The notes below the pieces were generated by a model. It saw only the letters and a list, made by a program, of their open reading frames with translations, made no database searches and was not told the DNA's origin. A stretch of 40,224 bases of DNA, taken from contig JAFTIP010000016.1 in assembly GCA_017456845.1 (NCBI GenBank), forward strand, positions 1 through 40,224. The letters run 5' to 3'. Shown here piece by piece: positions 23,718-31,935 of the stretch; the stretch's first letter is position 1, and each line of letters opens with the position of its first letter. A program made the translations under genes and the position numbers. The stretch is from Ruminococcus sp. Lineage in GTDB: Bacteria > Bacillota > Clostridia > Oscillospirales > Acutalibacteraceae.

Positions 23718-25634
23718 TTAATAAAGCTTTGCACCTGCGGGGATTTTGTTACTTACCATAAGAAGGTTAAGCTTTTCCTCGCCTTCCTCGTTATGAACTG
23801 CTGAGAGGAGCATACCGTTACTCTCGGTGCCCATCATAGCTCTGGGAGGAAGATTTGTAATAGCGATTAAAGTTTTGCCTACAAGCTCTTCTGGCTCATA
23901 GTAAGCGTGAATACCGCTTAAGATGATTCTTTCTTTGTCTGTGCCGTCGTTAAGTGTAAACTTAAGGAGCTTCTTGGACTTGGGAACAGCCTCGCAAGCA
24001 AGAACCTTAACAGCCCTGAAATCAGACTTTGAGAAGGTCTCGAAATCTACGAATTCCTCAAATAAAGGCTCAATTTCTACCTTAGAAAAGTCAATAACCT
24101 CTTCCTTTTCCTCAACTGCTTCTGCCTTAGGAGCACGGTTTGCACGCTTGCCCTCTTCTATAGGCTTCATTGTGGGGAAGATGATAACGTCGCGGATAGA
24201 AGCGGAGTCTGTAAGGAGCATAACAAGTCTGTCGATACCCATACCCATACCGCCTGTGGGAGCCATACCATAGTTAAGAGCTGTGAGGAAGTCCTCATCA
24301 ATCTCGTTAGCTTCGTCGTCGCCTGCTTCACGAAGCATCATCTGATGTTCAAAACGGCTTCTCTGGTCGTTGGGGTCGTTAAGCTCGGTGTAAGCGTTTG
24401 CAAGCTCACGGCGAGTTACGAAAAGCTCGAAACGGTCAACAAGCAAGGGATTACCCTCTAAACGCTTTGTAAGAGGAGAAACCTCGATAGGATACTCTGT
24501 AATAAATGTGGGCTGAACAAGGTTTTCTTCAACGAATTCCTCGAAAGCTGTGTTTAAGATGTTGCCCCATGTGTCGGTAGGCTTAACCTCAAGGTTTAAT
24601 TCCTTAGCAACTTCCTTAGCCTTTTCTGTGTCGCCCATAAATGTGCTGAAGTCAACGCCTGAATACTGCTTTACAGCATCCATCATTGTCATTCTTGCAA
24701 AGGGAAGCTTAAGGCTAATCTTCTCGCCCTGATACTCAATTTCGTCAGTGCCGTTAGCAGCCATACAGCAGCGGTTAACAATCTGCTCGGTTCTGTCCAT
24801 CATACCTCTGAGGTCTGTGTAAGCCTCGTAAAGCTCGATGGTTGTAAACTCTGGGTTATGCTTAACATCCATACCCTCGTTTCTGAAAAGTCTGCCGATT
24901 TCGTAAACCTTTTCCATACCGCCTACAATAAGACGCTTGAGGTAAAGCTCGGTAGCAATACGAAGGTACATATCAAGGTCAAGTGTGTTGTGGTGAGTAA
25001 TGAAAGGACGTGCATTGGCACCGCCTGCGATTGTGGAAAGCACGGGAGTCTCTACCTCAAAGTAGCCTGCATCGTCAAGATATCTTCTGATTTCGGAAAC
25101 AATGCGTGTACGCTTTTTAAAAGTTTCCATAACCTCAGGATTCATAATCATATCAACGTAACGCTGACGGTATCTGAGGTCGGGGTCCTTTAAGCCGTGG
25201 AACTTCTCAGGAAGAGGCAAAAGAGACTTAGCAAGCATCTTAATGCCTGTTGCGTGGATACTGGGCTCACCCATCTGAGTTCTGAAAACAAAGCCCTGAA
25301 CCTCGGCAATATCGCCAACGTCCCATTTTTTAAGGTCTGTGTAAACCTCTTCGCCCAAGTCGTCAAACTTTGCGAAAATCTGGATTTTACCTGTAACGTC
25401 CCAAAGGTCCATAAACATAACCTTGCCCTTGCCGCGCTTGGACTTGATACGGCCTGCAACTGTTACTGTTTTGCCTTCGAAACTGTCAAAATTATCTGTG
25501 ATATCTTTTGTATAAGTGTCACGGCTTGATGTGTTAACCATAAAGGGGTCTCTGCCCTGAGCCTGCATATTGCTGAGCTTTTCACGTCTTACCTGAACTT
25601 CGCTTGAGCTGTTAACCTTGTTCTGCTCGCTCAT
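23718..25634 (-). CDS. lysS: Lysyl-tRNA synthetase with C-terminal Trbp111-like tRNA-binding domain
   Basis: A 638-residue class II synthetase charging tRNA-Lys. An OB-fold anticodon domain (about 55-160) precedes the catalytic core with motif 2 RLFRNEGMDVKHNPEFTTIE and motif 3 GMGMGIDRLVMLLTDS. Normal bacterial LysRS ends near residue 500. Here an acidic linker (AEAVEEKEEVIDFSKVEIEP) leads to an extra ~105-residue OB-fold (about 532-638: FETFSKSDFRAVKVLACEAV, then LPPRAMMGTESNGMLL), as in Trbp111, MetG C-termini and EMAPII. This should add tRNA affinity and possibly dimerise. Probably in one operon with greA, across 210 bp of repeats. Confidence 0.95.
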   Translation of the reverse strand: MSEQNKVNSSSEVQVRREKLSNMQAQGRDPFMVNTSSRDTYTKDITDNFDSFEGKTVTVAGRIKSKRGKGKVMFMDLWDVTGKIQIFAKFDDLGEEVYTDLKKWDVGDIAEVQGFVFRTQMGEPSIHATGIKMLAKSLLPLPEKFHGLKDPDLRYRQRYVDMIMNPEVMETFKKRTRIVSEIRRYLDDAGYFEVETPVLSTIAGGANARPFITHHNTLDLDMYLRIATELYLKRLIVGGMEKVYEIGRLFRNEGMDVKHNPEFTTIELYEAYTDLRGMMDRTEQIVNRCCMAANGTDEIEYQGEKISLKLPFARMTMMDAVKQYSGVDFSTFMGDTEKAKEVAKELNLEVKPTDTWGNILNTAFEEFVEENLVQPTFITEYPIEVSPLTKRLEGNPLLVDRFELFVTRRELANAYTELNDPNDQRSRFEHQMMLREAGDDEANEIDEDFLTALNYGMAPTGGMGMGIDRLVMLLTDSASIRDVIIFPTMKPIEEGKRANRAPKAEAVEEKEEVIDFSKVEIEPLFEEFVDFETFSKSDFRAVKVLACEAVPKSKKLLKFTLNDGTDKERIILSGIHAYYEPEELVGKTLIAITNLPPRAMMGTESNGMLLSAVHNEEGEEKLNLLMVSNKIPAGAKLY

Positions 25635-25653
25635 TTTAAACTTCTCCCTTCGA

Positions 25654-25698
25654 GCAATATCCTCATGATATTGCAGTGATATATCATCTTCGATGATG
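25654..25698. repeat. Palindromic TATCATC/GATATTGC repeat in the greA-lysS gap
   Basis: Two adjacent hairpins: GCAATATC/GATATTGC (25654-25661, 25667-25674) and ATCATC/GATGAT (25683-25688, 25692-25697). This resembles short palindromic repeats common in Clostridia genomes; a single copy here. Confidence 0.5.
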
Positions 25699-25724
25699 TG
25701 ATGTTTTTCTGATAATTGAAAAGA

Positions 25725-25743
25725 GGGAGGGATGACCCCTCCC
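25725..25743. other. Hairpin in the greA-lysS gap
   Basis: GGGAGGG / CCCTCCC, 7-bp perfect stem with a 5-nt loop. No clear T-run in either direction, so a processing or stability element is as likely as a terminator. Confidence 0.45.
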
Positions 25744-25768
25744 CTGCAATAAGTTTATATCTGCACTT

Positions 25769-25836
25769 AATACCGCCGTCAATAAAAGTTAACTGTTGCA
25801 TCAACTTTTCTAAAGGCGATATACCCTATGGGTAGC
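25769..25836 (-). repeat. Degenerate palindromic repeat, family 2, copy 3 (inverted)
   Basis: On the minus strand GCTACCCATAGGG, CGCCTTTAGAAAA, AACTTTTATTGACGGCGG follow the same order as copy 1 (5809-5887). It lies directly downstream of greA. Confidence 0.4.
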
Positions 25837-25844
25837 TGACGGAT

Positions 25845-26321
25845 TTATCTGGAAACTGAGAGAACCTTGAAAGTAATAAGACCTGCAGGAACCTCAACCT
25901 CTACCATATCGCCAACCTTTTTGCCAAGCAAAGCCTTGCCAACAGGGGATTCGTCAGAAATTTTGTTTTCCTTAGGATTAGATTCGTTGGAGCCGATAAT
26001 TCTGAACTCCTGCTCTCTACCCATGCTGATGTTCTCAACCTTAACTAAAGAACCAACGTGAACGGACTGGTCAGCACCTAACTCATTTTCATCAATAACA
26101 ACAGCTACTTTAAGAGTAGCCTCGATAGTTGCAATTCTTGCTTCTAAGATTGCCTGCTCGTTTTTAGCATCATCATACTCAGAGTTTTCGGAAAGGTCGC
26201 CGTAAGAACGTGCCACCTTGATTTTCTCTGCAATTTCTTTTCGTTTTTCGCCTTTTAAGAGGTCAAGCTCTTCTTCAAGCTGTTTAAGACCCTCGGCTGT
26301 AAGCAATACTGATTTAGCCAT
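25845..26321 (-). CDS. greA: Transcription elongation factor GreA
   Basis: A 158-residue factor that enters the RNA polymerase secondary channel and stimulates cleavage of backtracked RNA. The N-terminal coiled coil carries the signature [20 protein letters not shown] with the acidic tip, followed by the FKBP-like C-terminal domain ([20 protein letters not shown]). Length is exactly typical. A perfect-consensus promoter precedes it. Gene order greA-lysS is common in Firmicutes. Confidence 0.97.
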   Translation of the reverse strand: MAKSVLLTAEGLKQLEEELDLLKGEKRKEIAEKIKVARSYGDLSENSEYDDAKNEQAILEARIATIEATLKVAVVIDENELGADQSVHVGSLVKVENISMGREQEFRIIGSNESNPKENKISDESPVGKALLGKKVGDMVEVEVPAGLITFKVLSVSR

Positions 26322-26368
26322 TATATTCCTGTCCTTTCGGATACATTTTTGGGTTTACCAATTATATT

Positions 26369-26397
26369 ATTATAAGTTTAAAAAACACGGATGTCAA
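26369..26397 (-). promoter_or_regulatory. Perfect consensus promoter for greA-lysS
   Basis: Minus strand TTGACA (26397-26392), 17-bp spacer, TATAAT (26374-26369). The -35 box contains the TGA stop codon of the upstream gene. Confidence 0.8.
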
Positions 26398-27212
26398 GCG
26401 TTTCGGCAAATATTAGTAAGATACTTATTGAGCGACACAAGGGTATGGGTGTTAAAGTCGCCTTTGGTTGCCTGAGGCACAATCGAACCTAAGTCAAACC
26501 GCCCCAAAAGAGAGTATAAGGCTGAGGAAAAATACTCCGCATCAAAGCCTTGGGGTAAAAGAGACTTAAGGTCTTCGCTTAAAGTAAAATAATACCTGTA
26601 ATACACGGTTCCTTTCTGAGAAACCGCAGAGGGTGCCACCGTAAGAATAACGGCATCCTTACCTAAAGGAAGCTGAGTTTTAAGCTTGTAAGGAGCAACA
26701 ACAAGCTTTGCATTTTCCAAGCTCTTCATCCTTCGGCTTACGTTAAGCACCGCACCGCTCTCATTCATAATTCTTTCTGCTTCGGCACCGTACACCCCCG
26801 TCATACGGGTTACCACCGTAAGATTTTGAGTAAATTTAAGAATTGCCCCTACCCCGTCGGCAATTCTTGCTTCAGGGTCAAAAACTGCAACCTTGATATT
26901 ATCGGATGAAGCTTTAAGCTCTTTAAGCACCGCTATAGTCATATTCAAGCAAAGCCTTTCGGAAAGCTCAGCAGAATAAAACCTCCTGAGTTTTGACTCT
27001 TGGGGCAGAATAAGGTCTTCTTTTGTAAGGAGGCAATCGCTTTGATTTTCACTTATCCTTCTGATTTTTTCATAAGGGATTTTTCCTCGCCTGTGTATAC
27101 ATTTTATGTACTTTACCTGTATACCGCCTGAAGTTTTGAGTTCTGTATAAATTTTATGTCTTAAAGGCAAAAGCTTAGACTCTGCCTTTTCTACCGTTAA
27201 AAATGTAAGCAT
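26394..27212 (-). CDS. Uncharacterised protein, 272 residues
   Basis: No family recognised. No signal peptide or membrane segment. The middle (about 105-185) alternates strands and helices in a Rossmann-like order (VAVFDPEARIADGVGAILKF, LTVVTRMTGVYGAEAE, GAVLNVSRRM, KLVVAP), as in nucleotide-binding domains, but no glycine-rich GxGxxG loop is seen. The C-terminus ends NKYLTNICRNA. The start is set by a GGAGG site that lies inside a 15-bp terminator-like hairpin shared with the upstream gene. It sits between the fts operon and greA, so it may be cotranscribed with the fts genes by read-through. Confidence 0.7.
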   Translation of the reverse strand: MLTFLTVEKAESKLLPLRHKIYTELKTSGGIQVKYIKCIHRRGKIPYEKIRRISENQSDCLLTKEDLILPQESKLRRFYSAELSERLCLNMTIAVLKELKASSDNIKVAVFDPEARIADGVGAILKFTQNLTVVTRMTGVYGAEAERIMNESGAVLNVSRRMKSLENAKLVVAPYKLKTQLPLGKDAVILTVAPSAVSQKGTVYYRYYFTLSEDLKSLLPQGFDAEYFSSALYSLLGRFDLGSIVPQATKGDFNTHTLVSLNKYLTNICRNA

Positions 27213-27213
27213 A

Positions 27214-27258
27214 AAAAGACCTCCTGCAAACTGTTTATATATATGCAGGAGGTCTTTT
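27214..27258 (-). terminator. Terminator-like hairpin that buries the downstream ribosome binding site
   Basis: AAAAGACCTCCTGCA / TGCAGGAGGTCTTTT, perfect 15-bp inverted repeat with a 15-nt loop. On the minus strand the 3' arm is GCAGGAGGTCTTTTT and runs straight into the ATG at 27212. The arm is therefore at once terminator U-tract and Shine-Dalgarno sequence. Confidence 0.75.
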
Positions 27259-27269
27259 GTTTATTAAAT

Positions 27270-27659
27270 TTAATTAGGTTCAGAGGCAGGCACGGTAACG
27301 CCATTGGTAATAACCATATATGTGCCGTCAGAAAGAATCTGGTAACTGCATCCCTCTTCCTCATAGATACTACCCTTGAAATCTTCGGCCGACATAAAAA
27401 GAACATCGCCGTCAAGGGTTTCGGAATAAGCCTGCTTCATAGCATCAAGCAGCTTTTTTTCGTCAATCTTACCGTCATAATGCTGACGAATAAAACTGTC
27501 GATATCAGAAATCTGAGTAAACATATTTTGCTTCTGACTTAAATCTTTAAGCTTGGAATTAAATATAGAGCGTGAAATCATAAAAGCCGCCGAAAAAGCA
27601 ATAGCCGCCGCCACAAGGCAGGATGCAATTGTTATTCCTAAGGAAACTTTTTTATTCAT
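27270..27659 (-). CDS. Membrane-anchored fragment resembling the N-terminus of an S41 C-terminal processing peptidase
   Basis: A 129-residue protein with an N-terminal membrane anchor (8-30) and an extracytoplasmic helical part. The tract IDSFIRQHYDGKIDEKKLLDAMKQAY with a following FMSAEDFKG resembles the segment before the PDZ domain in CtpA/CtpB peptidases (typically '..IxxxYxxxVDExxLxxGAxxGxxxSLxDPYSVYMxxEEF'). In many Firmicutes ctpB follows ftsE-ftsX-M23, which is exactly this position. PDZ and catalytic Ser/Lys parts are absent, and no continuation is found in any frame nearby. Start follows AAGGTGG. It is intact as an ORF, so it may be a retained short form rather than a dead gene. Confidence 0.6.
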   Translation of the reverse strand: MNKKVSLGITIASCLVAAAIAFSAAFMISRSIFNSKLKDLSQKQNMFTQISDIDSFIRQHYDGKIDEKKLLDAMKQAYSETLDGDVLFMSAEDFKGSIYEEEGCSYQILSDGTYMVITNGVTVPASEPN

Positions 27660-27684
27660 AAAATTGCCACCTTATATTTTATTC

Positions 27685-28917
27685 TTAATACTCGGTCATA
27701 GGATTATAACGTTCGCCGTAATATCTTGCCTCAAAATGGAGGTGTGGGCCTGTGGAGTGACCTGTAGAGCCAACATAACCGATAAGCTCGCCTGCCGAAA
27801 CAGATTGTCCGACATAAGCCACCGCGTCTGTCATATGGGCATAAATAGTAGCCTTACCGTTGCCATGGTCAATCCACACATAGTTGCCGTAACCGCCGCC
27901 GCAACCGCAGCTGCCGTATTTACCCCAGTTATGGACACAATAATTACATACATCAATAACAACACCGTCAGCCGCCGCTACAATGGGAGTACCCATAATG
28001 CCTGCATCTGCAATGTCAATACCGCCGTGAGAGTAACCTCTGTCCTCTGCCCATTCGGAGGAAAGCGTAGTAAAACCGGGAGTAGGCCATACCCATGAAC
28101 CTGAGCCGTCACCGGGAGTAATGATTTCACCCGGAGAATACTCGCCTTCCTGCTCTTCCTGCTCAAGGCGTTCCTCTTCCTGACGTCTTAACTCTTCATA
28201 GTAAGCCTGAATCTGCTGCTCAACCTCATTCTGTGCAGCCTCGTTGGAGTCCATAATTGCCCCTAACTCGTCCTTTTCGATGTAGAGGTTTTTAAGCAGA
28301 CTCTCGTTTTCTGCCAAGAGGTCGTTAAGTTCTTCCTGCTTCTGAGCAAGAGCTTCTGTGTCCTCTTCAAGGGCGGCTTTGTCCTCGTTAAGAGAGTCCA
28401 CCTCTTCGCCGATAACATCCATCTGAGCCTCGATTTCGTCCATAAGGTTAGCATCATACTCAGAAAGACTTTCAACCAGCTGAACCTTGTCCACAAAATC
28501 AGTAAAATCCTTAGCACCTAAAACAATCTCAATAGTAGAGGCATTGCCTGCCTTGTAAATGGAGTTGAGCCTCTGCCTTAAGAGGTTCATATTATCTTCA
28601 GACTGAACCTTAAGGGAGTTTACGTTTTCGGTTTTCTCTGCAATCTGAGAGTTATAAAGGTCAATCTTTGACCTGATAACAGACATTTCGTCGTTAACTG
28701 TGGCAATATTTGAGGTAAGAGCATTAACGTACTCTTCCTGCTCCTCAATTTCGCCCTGCTTTTCGTCTATAATCGCCTGATACTCCTGAGCCTCAGCCTC
28801 AAGCTGTGCCTGCTGGTCTTCGAGGTCCGATATAGTGTCGGCACTTGTGAAAACCACAGCAGAAAACACAAGAGTCAAAGCCATTAAAGCCGAAAAAATC
28901 TGCTTTAAATTTTTCAT
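27685..28917 (-). CDS. EnvC/PcsB-like M23 peptidoglycan endopeptidase with coiled coil
   Basis: A 410-residue secreted murein hydrolase. Signal peptide 1-26, then a long coiled coil (about 28-250, highly charged, Glu/Gln-rich), a short linker (GEYSPGEIITPGDGSGS) and a LytM/M23 domain. The metal residues look intact: GYSHGGIDIAD (His and Asp) and GPHLHFEA (HxH), with YAHM between. Such coiled-coil hydrolases are recruited and activated by FtsEX during cell division. It starts 4 bp after the ftsX stop, its ribosome site AGGATGG lying in the end of ftsX. Confidence 0.92.
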   Translation of the reverse strand: MKNLKQIFSALMALTLVFSAVVFTSADTISDLEDQQAQLEAEAQEYQAIIDEKQGEIEEQEEYVNALTSNIATVNDEMSVIRSKIDLYNSQIAEKTENVNSLKVQSEDNMNLLRQRLNSIYKAGNASTIEIVLGAKDFTDFVDKVQLVESLSEYDANLMDEIEAQMDVIGEEVDSLNEDKAALEEDTEALAQKQEELNDLLAENESLLKNLYIEKDELGAIMDSNEAAQNEVEQQIQAYYEELRRQEEERLEQEEQEGEYSPGEIITPGDGSGSWVWPTPGFTTLSSEWAEDRGYSHGGIDIADAGIMGTPIVAAADGVVIDVCNYCVHNWGKYGSCGCGGGYGNYVWIDHGNGKATIYAHMTDAVAYVGQSVSAGELIGYVGSTGHSTGPHLHFEARYYGERYNPMTEY

Positions 28918-28921
28918 ACTA

Positions 28922-29827
28922 TTACCATCCTAAAAGCTCGTTGCCTTCTTTTCTTAAGTATCTGCCGATAGAAAGAATACTGCCCAGCATACCAATAAGC
29001 ATACCTGACACACTAAAGGCAATCCATACGTAAATTGCAAGCTCATCATAAGGGATAAACTTAAACTGCATAATATCCTGAACGCCCTTCATAACTGCAT
29101 CATAAACAAGAGTTAAGAGAAGCGAACCGATAACGCCTGAAATAAGACCGATAATCATACCTTCGAAAACGAAGGGAATTCGGATAAAGGTGTCTGTAGC
29201 ACCTACAGACTTCATAATGCTTATTTCAAACCTTCTGGAATACATAGTCATTCTGATTGTGTTTGAAATAATGAATATGGAAATAAGAGAAAGTGCAAGA
29301 ACAATCCAAAGGCTCATGGAAGAAACCAGAGTGCTTAAGGAAGTAAGCTTGCTTGCAATTTCTCTTGTATCTCTTACAGAGTCAACGCCGTCAATAGCGG
29401 TAATCTGAGCCATTGTGTCGTCATATAACGAAAGGTCGGTAAGAGTTACGTCAACAGAGTTTGGCAAGGGGTTGCCCTCACCCTGCATCTGAGAGAAAAT
29501 GTCCTCTCTTAAAGTATCCTCGTACTGCTTAATCGCCTCATCCTTAGACACAAACTCAGTATAAGAAACGTTTGAAAGCTTACCGATTTCATCCTGAATG
29601 TAAACCGCCTCAAGATCTGTAACCTCTTGGTCTAAGAAAACTCTTGTAACGTTTTCTCCGCCGATATCGTCAACAACAGAGGAAACGTTAAGGGTGATAA
29701 GCTCTGCCGCACCTGTTAAAAGCAAGCAGGAAACCAGCACGCCTATGGAAGCAAGGCTCATCATTCTGTTTGACCATATGCTTTTGATACCTTCCTTTAA
29801 AAGGTAACCTAAACCGCTTATTCTCAT
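28922..29827 (-). CDS. ftsX: Cell division protein FtsX
   Basis: A 301-residue permease-like subunit of the FtsEX complex. It has an N-terminal transmembrane segment (about 22-45), a large extracellular loop (46-170) that would contact the hydrolase coiled coil, and three C-terminal transmembrane segments. The first of these reads SLWIVLALSLISIFIISNTI and precedes SRRFEISIMKSVGATDTFIR. Overlaps ftsE by 4 bp (ATGA), so translation is coupled. Confidence 0.96.
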   Translation of the reverse strand: MRISGLGYLLKEGIKSIWSNRMMSLASIGVLVSCLLLTGAAELITLNVSSVVDDIGGENVTRVFLDQEVTDLEAVYIQDEIGKLSNVSYTEFVSKDEAIKQYEDTLREDIFSQMQGEGNPLPNSVDVTLTDLSLYDDTMAQITAIDGVDSVRDTREIASKLTSLSTLVSSMSLWIVLALSLISIFIISNTIRMTMYSRRFEISIMKSVGATDTFIRIPFVFEGMIIGLISGVIGSLLLTLVYDAVMKGVQDIMQFKFIPYDELAIYVWIAFSVSGMLIGMLGSILSIGRYLRKEGNELLGW

Positions 29828-30519
29828 AATTCACTACCTCCTTCGGGCTGACGGAGGTTTACGGTGTCCTCAACCACAACGCCCTTGTCAATGGTAATAA
29901 CACGTCTGCCAAAGCTGTGTACAAGGTCGTGCTCGTGGGTAACAATAAGAATTGTTGTACCACGCTTATTAATTTCTGAAAGAAGCTCCATAATTTCGTA
30001 GCTCATTTCGGGGTCGATATTACCTGTGGGCTCGTCGGCAATAATCATCATGGGATTATTAACCAACGCTCTGGCAAGACCTACACGCTGCTGCTCACCG
30101 CCCGAAAGCTCAGAGGGATAGCGGTCAGCCTTGGACTCTAAGCCTACAAGCTCAAGTATGTAGGGCACACGCTTTTTAATAGCACGGCTTCTGGCACCGA
30201 TGGCACGCATAGCAAAGGCTACGTTGTCGTAAACCGTCATTTTATCAATAAGTCTGAAATCCTGAAATACAATGCCCATTGTACGTCTGAGCATAGGCAC
30301 GTGGCGGTGCTTCATTTTGTCAACACGCATACCGTTAACAAAAATCGAACCTGAAGTAGGGGTTTCCTCGTGCATTATAAGCTTAAGGAAGGTACTTTTA
30401 CCTGCACCTGAAGAACCCACAATAAACACAAACTCACCTTTTTCAATGGTAAGACTTGCCTGATTAAGAGCGTGGGTTCCCGAGGGGTAAACCTTGGAAA
30501 CATTTCTGAATTCTATCAT
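29824..30519 (-). CDS. ftsE: Cell division ATP-binding protein FtsE
   Basis: A 231-residue ABC ATPase that drives FtsX. Walker A GSSGAGKST (36-44), Q-loop VFQDFRLID, signature LSGGEQQRVGLARAL, Walker B MIIADEPTGNIDP and switch His (VTHEHDLV) are all present. First gene of ftsE-ftsX-M23-S41-like. No clean promoter was seen in the 136 bp upstream, which contains the terminator of the preceding regulator gene. Confidence 0.97.
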   Translation of the reverse strand: MIEFRNVSKVYPSGTHALNQASLTIEKGEFVFIVGSSGAGKSTFLKLIMHEETPTSGSIFVNGMRVDKMKHRHVPMLRRTMGIVFQDFRLIDKMTVYDNVAFAMRAIGARSRAIKKRVPYILELVGLESKADRYPSELSGGEQQRVGLARALVNNPMMIIADEPTGNIDPEMSYEIMELLSEINKRGTTILIVTHEHDLVHSFGRRVITIDKGVVVEDTVNLRQPEGGSEL

Positions 30520-30593
30520 ATTATCCTGCTTTCTATATGAACCAAATCTGACTGTTTTTTGAACAAATTTGGGAAAAATTGTTAATAATCTCT

Positions 30594-30646
30594 AAAAAAC
30601 CGTAAATCGCCTTGCACGCCGCAAAATTACCGCGTACAAAGCGATT
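30594..30646 (-). terminator. Terminator of the CdaR-type gene
   Basis: Minus strand AATCGCTTTGTACGC pairs with GCGTGCAAGGCGATT (15 bp with two G-U pairs), followed after a short gap by TTTTTT. Confidence 0.7.
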
Positions 30647-30655
30647 ATAATCAAA

Positions 30656-31741
30656 TTAAAATTTTGCGGGAGAAGAGGACAGGTATTTCTTAACCATAAG
30701 CGCTACCTTACATACGATAGCGTCCTCAAACTCTCTTAAATCCAGGCCTGTAAGCTTCTTGATTTTTTCAAGTCTGTAAACCAGAGTATTTCTGTGAACA
30801 AAAAGCTTTCTGGAGGTTTCGGAAACGTTTAAGTTGTTTTCGAAGAACTTCTGAATTGTAAATAAAGTTTCCTGATCCAAAGACTCGATAGAGCCACGCT
30901 TGAAAACTTCCTTAAGGAACATATCGCAAAGAGTTGTGGGAAGCTGATAAACAAGACGTGCAATACCTAAATTATCATAGCTTACGATAGTTTTTTCAGT
31001 ATCGAAAACCTTACCAACATCAAGAGCAACCTGAGCTTCCTTAAAGGAAAGTGCCAAGTCCTTAATGCCCATAACGGGAGTACCGATACCAACTAAGCAG
31101 TGAGTGTAGAACTCGCTGGATAAAGTATCAACAATAGAGCTTGCAAGCTTTTCCAAGTCTTTGCTTTCAATACCTGATTTAAGTTCCTTAACTAAAACAA
31201 TGTCGGTTTCGTTGATATTGATAACGAAGTCCTTGTTTTTATCAGGGAAAAGATTTTGCACGATGTCGTAAGCAGAAATATCTGTTTTGGAAGTAATCTT
31301 TATAAGCAAGCAAACGCGGTGAACCTCATTGTTGAAACGAAGCTCTCTTGCCTTTAAATAAATGTCGCCGGGGAGGATATTGTCAAGGATAACATTTTTG
31401 ATGAAGTTGCTTCTGTCGTACTTTTCATCATAATACTGCTTGATACTTGATAAAGACACGGAAAGAAGCTGAACATACTTCTGAGCAAGCTCATCAGAAC
31501 CTGAAACGAAAACAGCATATTCAGCACGAGCTGAATTACCGAAAGCCTTGTAGGTATAGCCATTGATAACAAAAGGAACGGTAGCACTGAGAGTTTCAGA
31601 AGTAATGCTCTCGTTCACCTCGCCGATTCTGCCAAGCTCTGAGCAGGCAATAACAACAGAAGTTTCGTCAACCACGCCGATAGTTCTGTCAATAGCGTCC
31701 TTCATCTGGTGAATAATACCCTGAAATAATCTGTTTGACAT
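30656..31741 (-). CDS. CdaR/PucR-type transcriptional regulator
   Basis: A 361-residue regulator. The N-terminal part (about 10-110) matches the layout of sugar-diacid sensor domains (CdaR). A middle GGDEF-like region follows, and the C-terminal PucR-type helix-turn-helix is clear: FFENNLNVSETSRKLFVHRN, then TLVYRLEKIKKLTGLDLREF. Start after GGAGGCGG. Single gene with its own promoter and terminator. The inducer cannot be read from sequence. Confidence 0.88.
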   Translation of the reverse strand: MSNRLFQGIIHQMKDAIDRTIGVVDETSVVIACSELGRIGEVNESITSETLSATVPFVINGYTYKAFGNSARAEYAVFVSGSDELAQKYVQLLSVSLSSIKQYYDEKYDRSNFIKNVILDNILPGDIYLKARELRFNNEVHRVCLLIKITSKTDISAYDIVQNLFPDKNKDFVININETDIVLVKELKSGIESKDLEKLASSIVDTLSSEFYTHCLVGIGTPVMGIKDLALSFKEAQVALDVGKVFDTEKTIVSYDNLGIARLVYQLPTTLCDMFLKEVFKRGSIESLDQETLFTIQKFFENNLNVSETSRKLFVHRNTLVYRLEKIKKLTGLDLREFEDAIVCKVALMVKKYLSSSPAKF

Positions 31742-31829
31742 AATAACCGCCTCCGCAATTTTTTATGTTATGGTAAAAATCCCGAATGGTTTGGAAAAAT
31801 GATACCAAAAACCGAGTAAGTTCATATAC

Positions 31830-31858
31830 ATTTTACACAAAAATAAAAAAGATTGCAA
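31830..31858 (-). promoter_or_regulatory. Promoter for the CdaR-type gene
   Basis: Minus strand TTGCAA (31858-31853), 17-bp spacer, TAAAAT (31835-31830), leaving a leader of about 80 nt. Confidence 0.6.
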
Positions 31859-31900
31859 GCTTTTTCAGAAAAAAATCAAAATTTTTTATAAAAAATGACT

Positions 31901-31935
31901 ATATTTTGGGAGAAGTTATCCCTCTCCCAAAATAT
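31901..31935 (-). terminator. Terminator of the mecA-like gene
   Basis: ATATTTTGGGAGA / TCTCCCAAAATAT, perfect 13-bp stem with a 9-nt loop, abutting the stop codon. T-rich sequence (CATTTTTT) follows on the minus strand. Confidence 0.7.
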
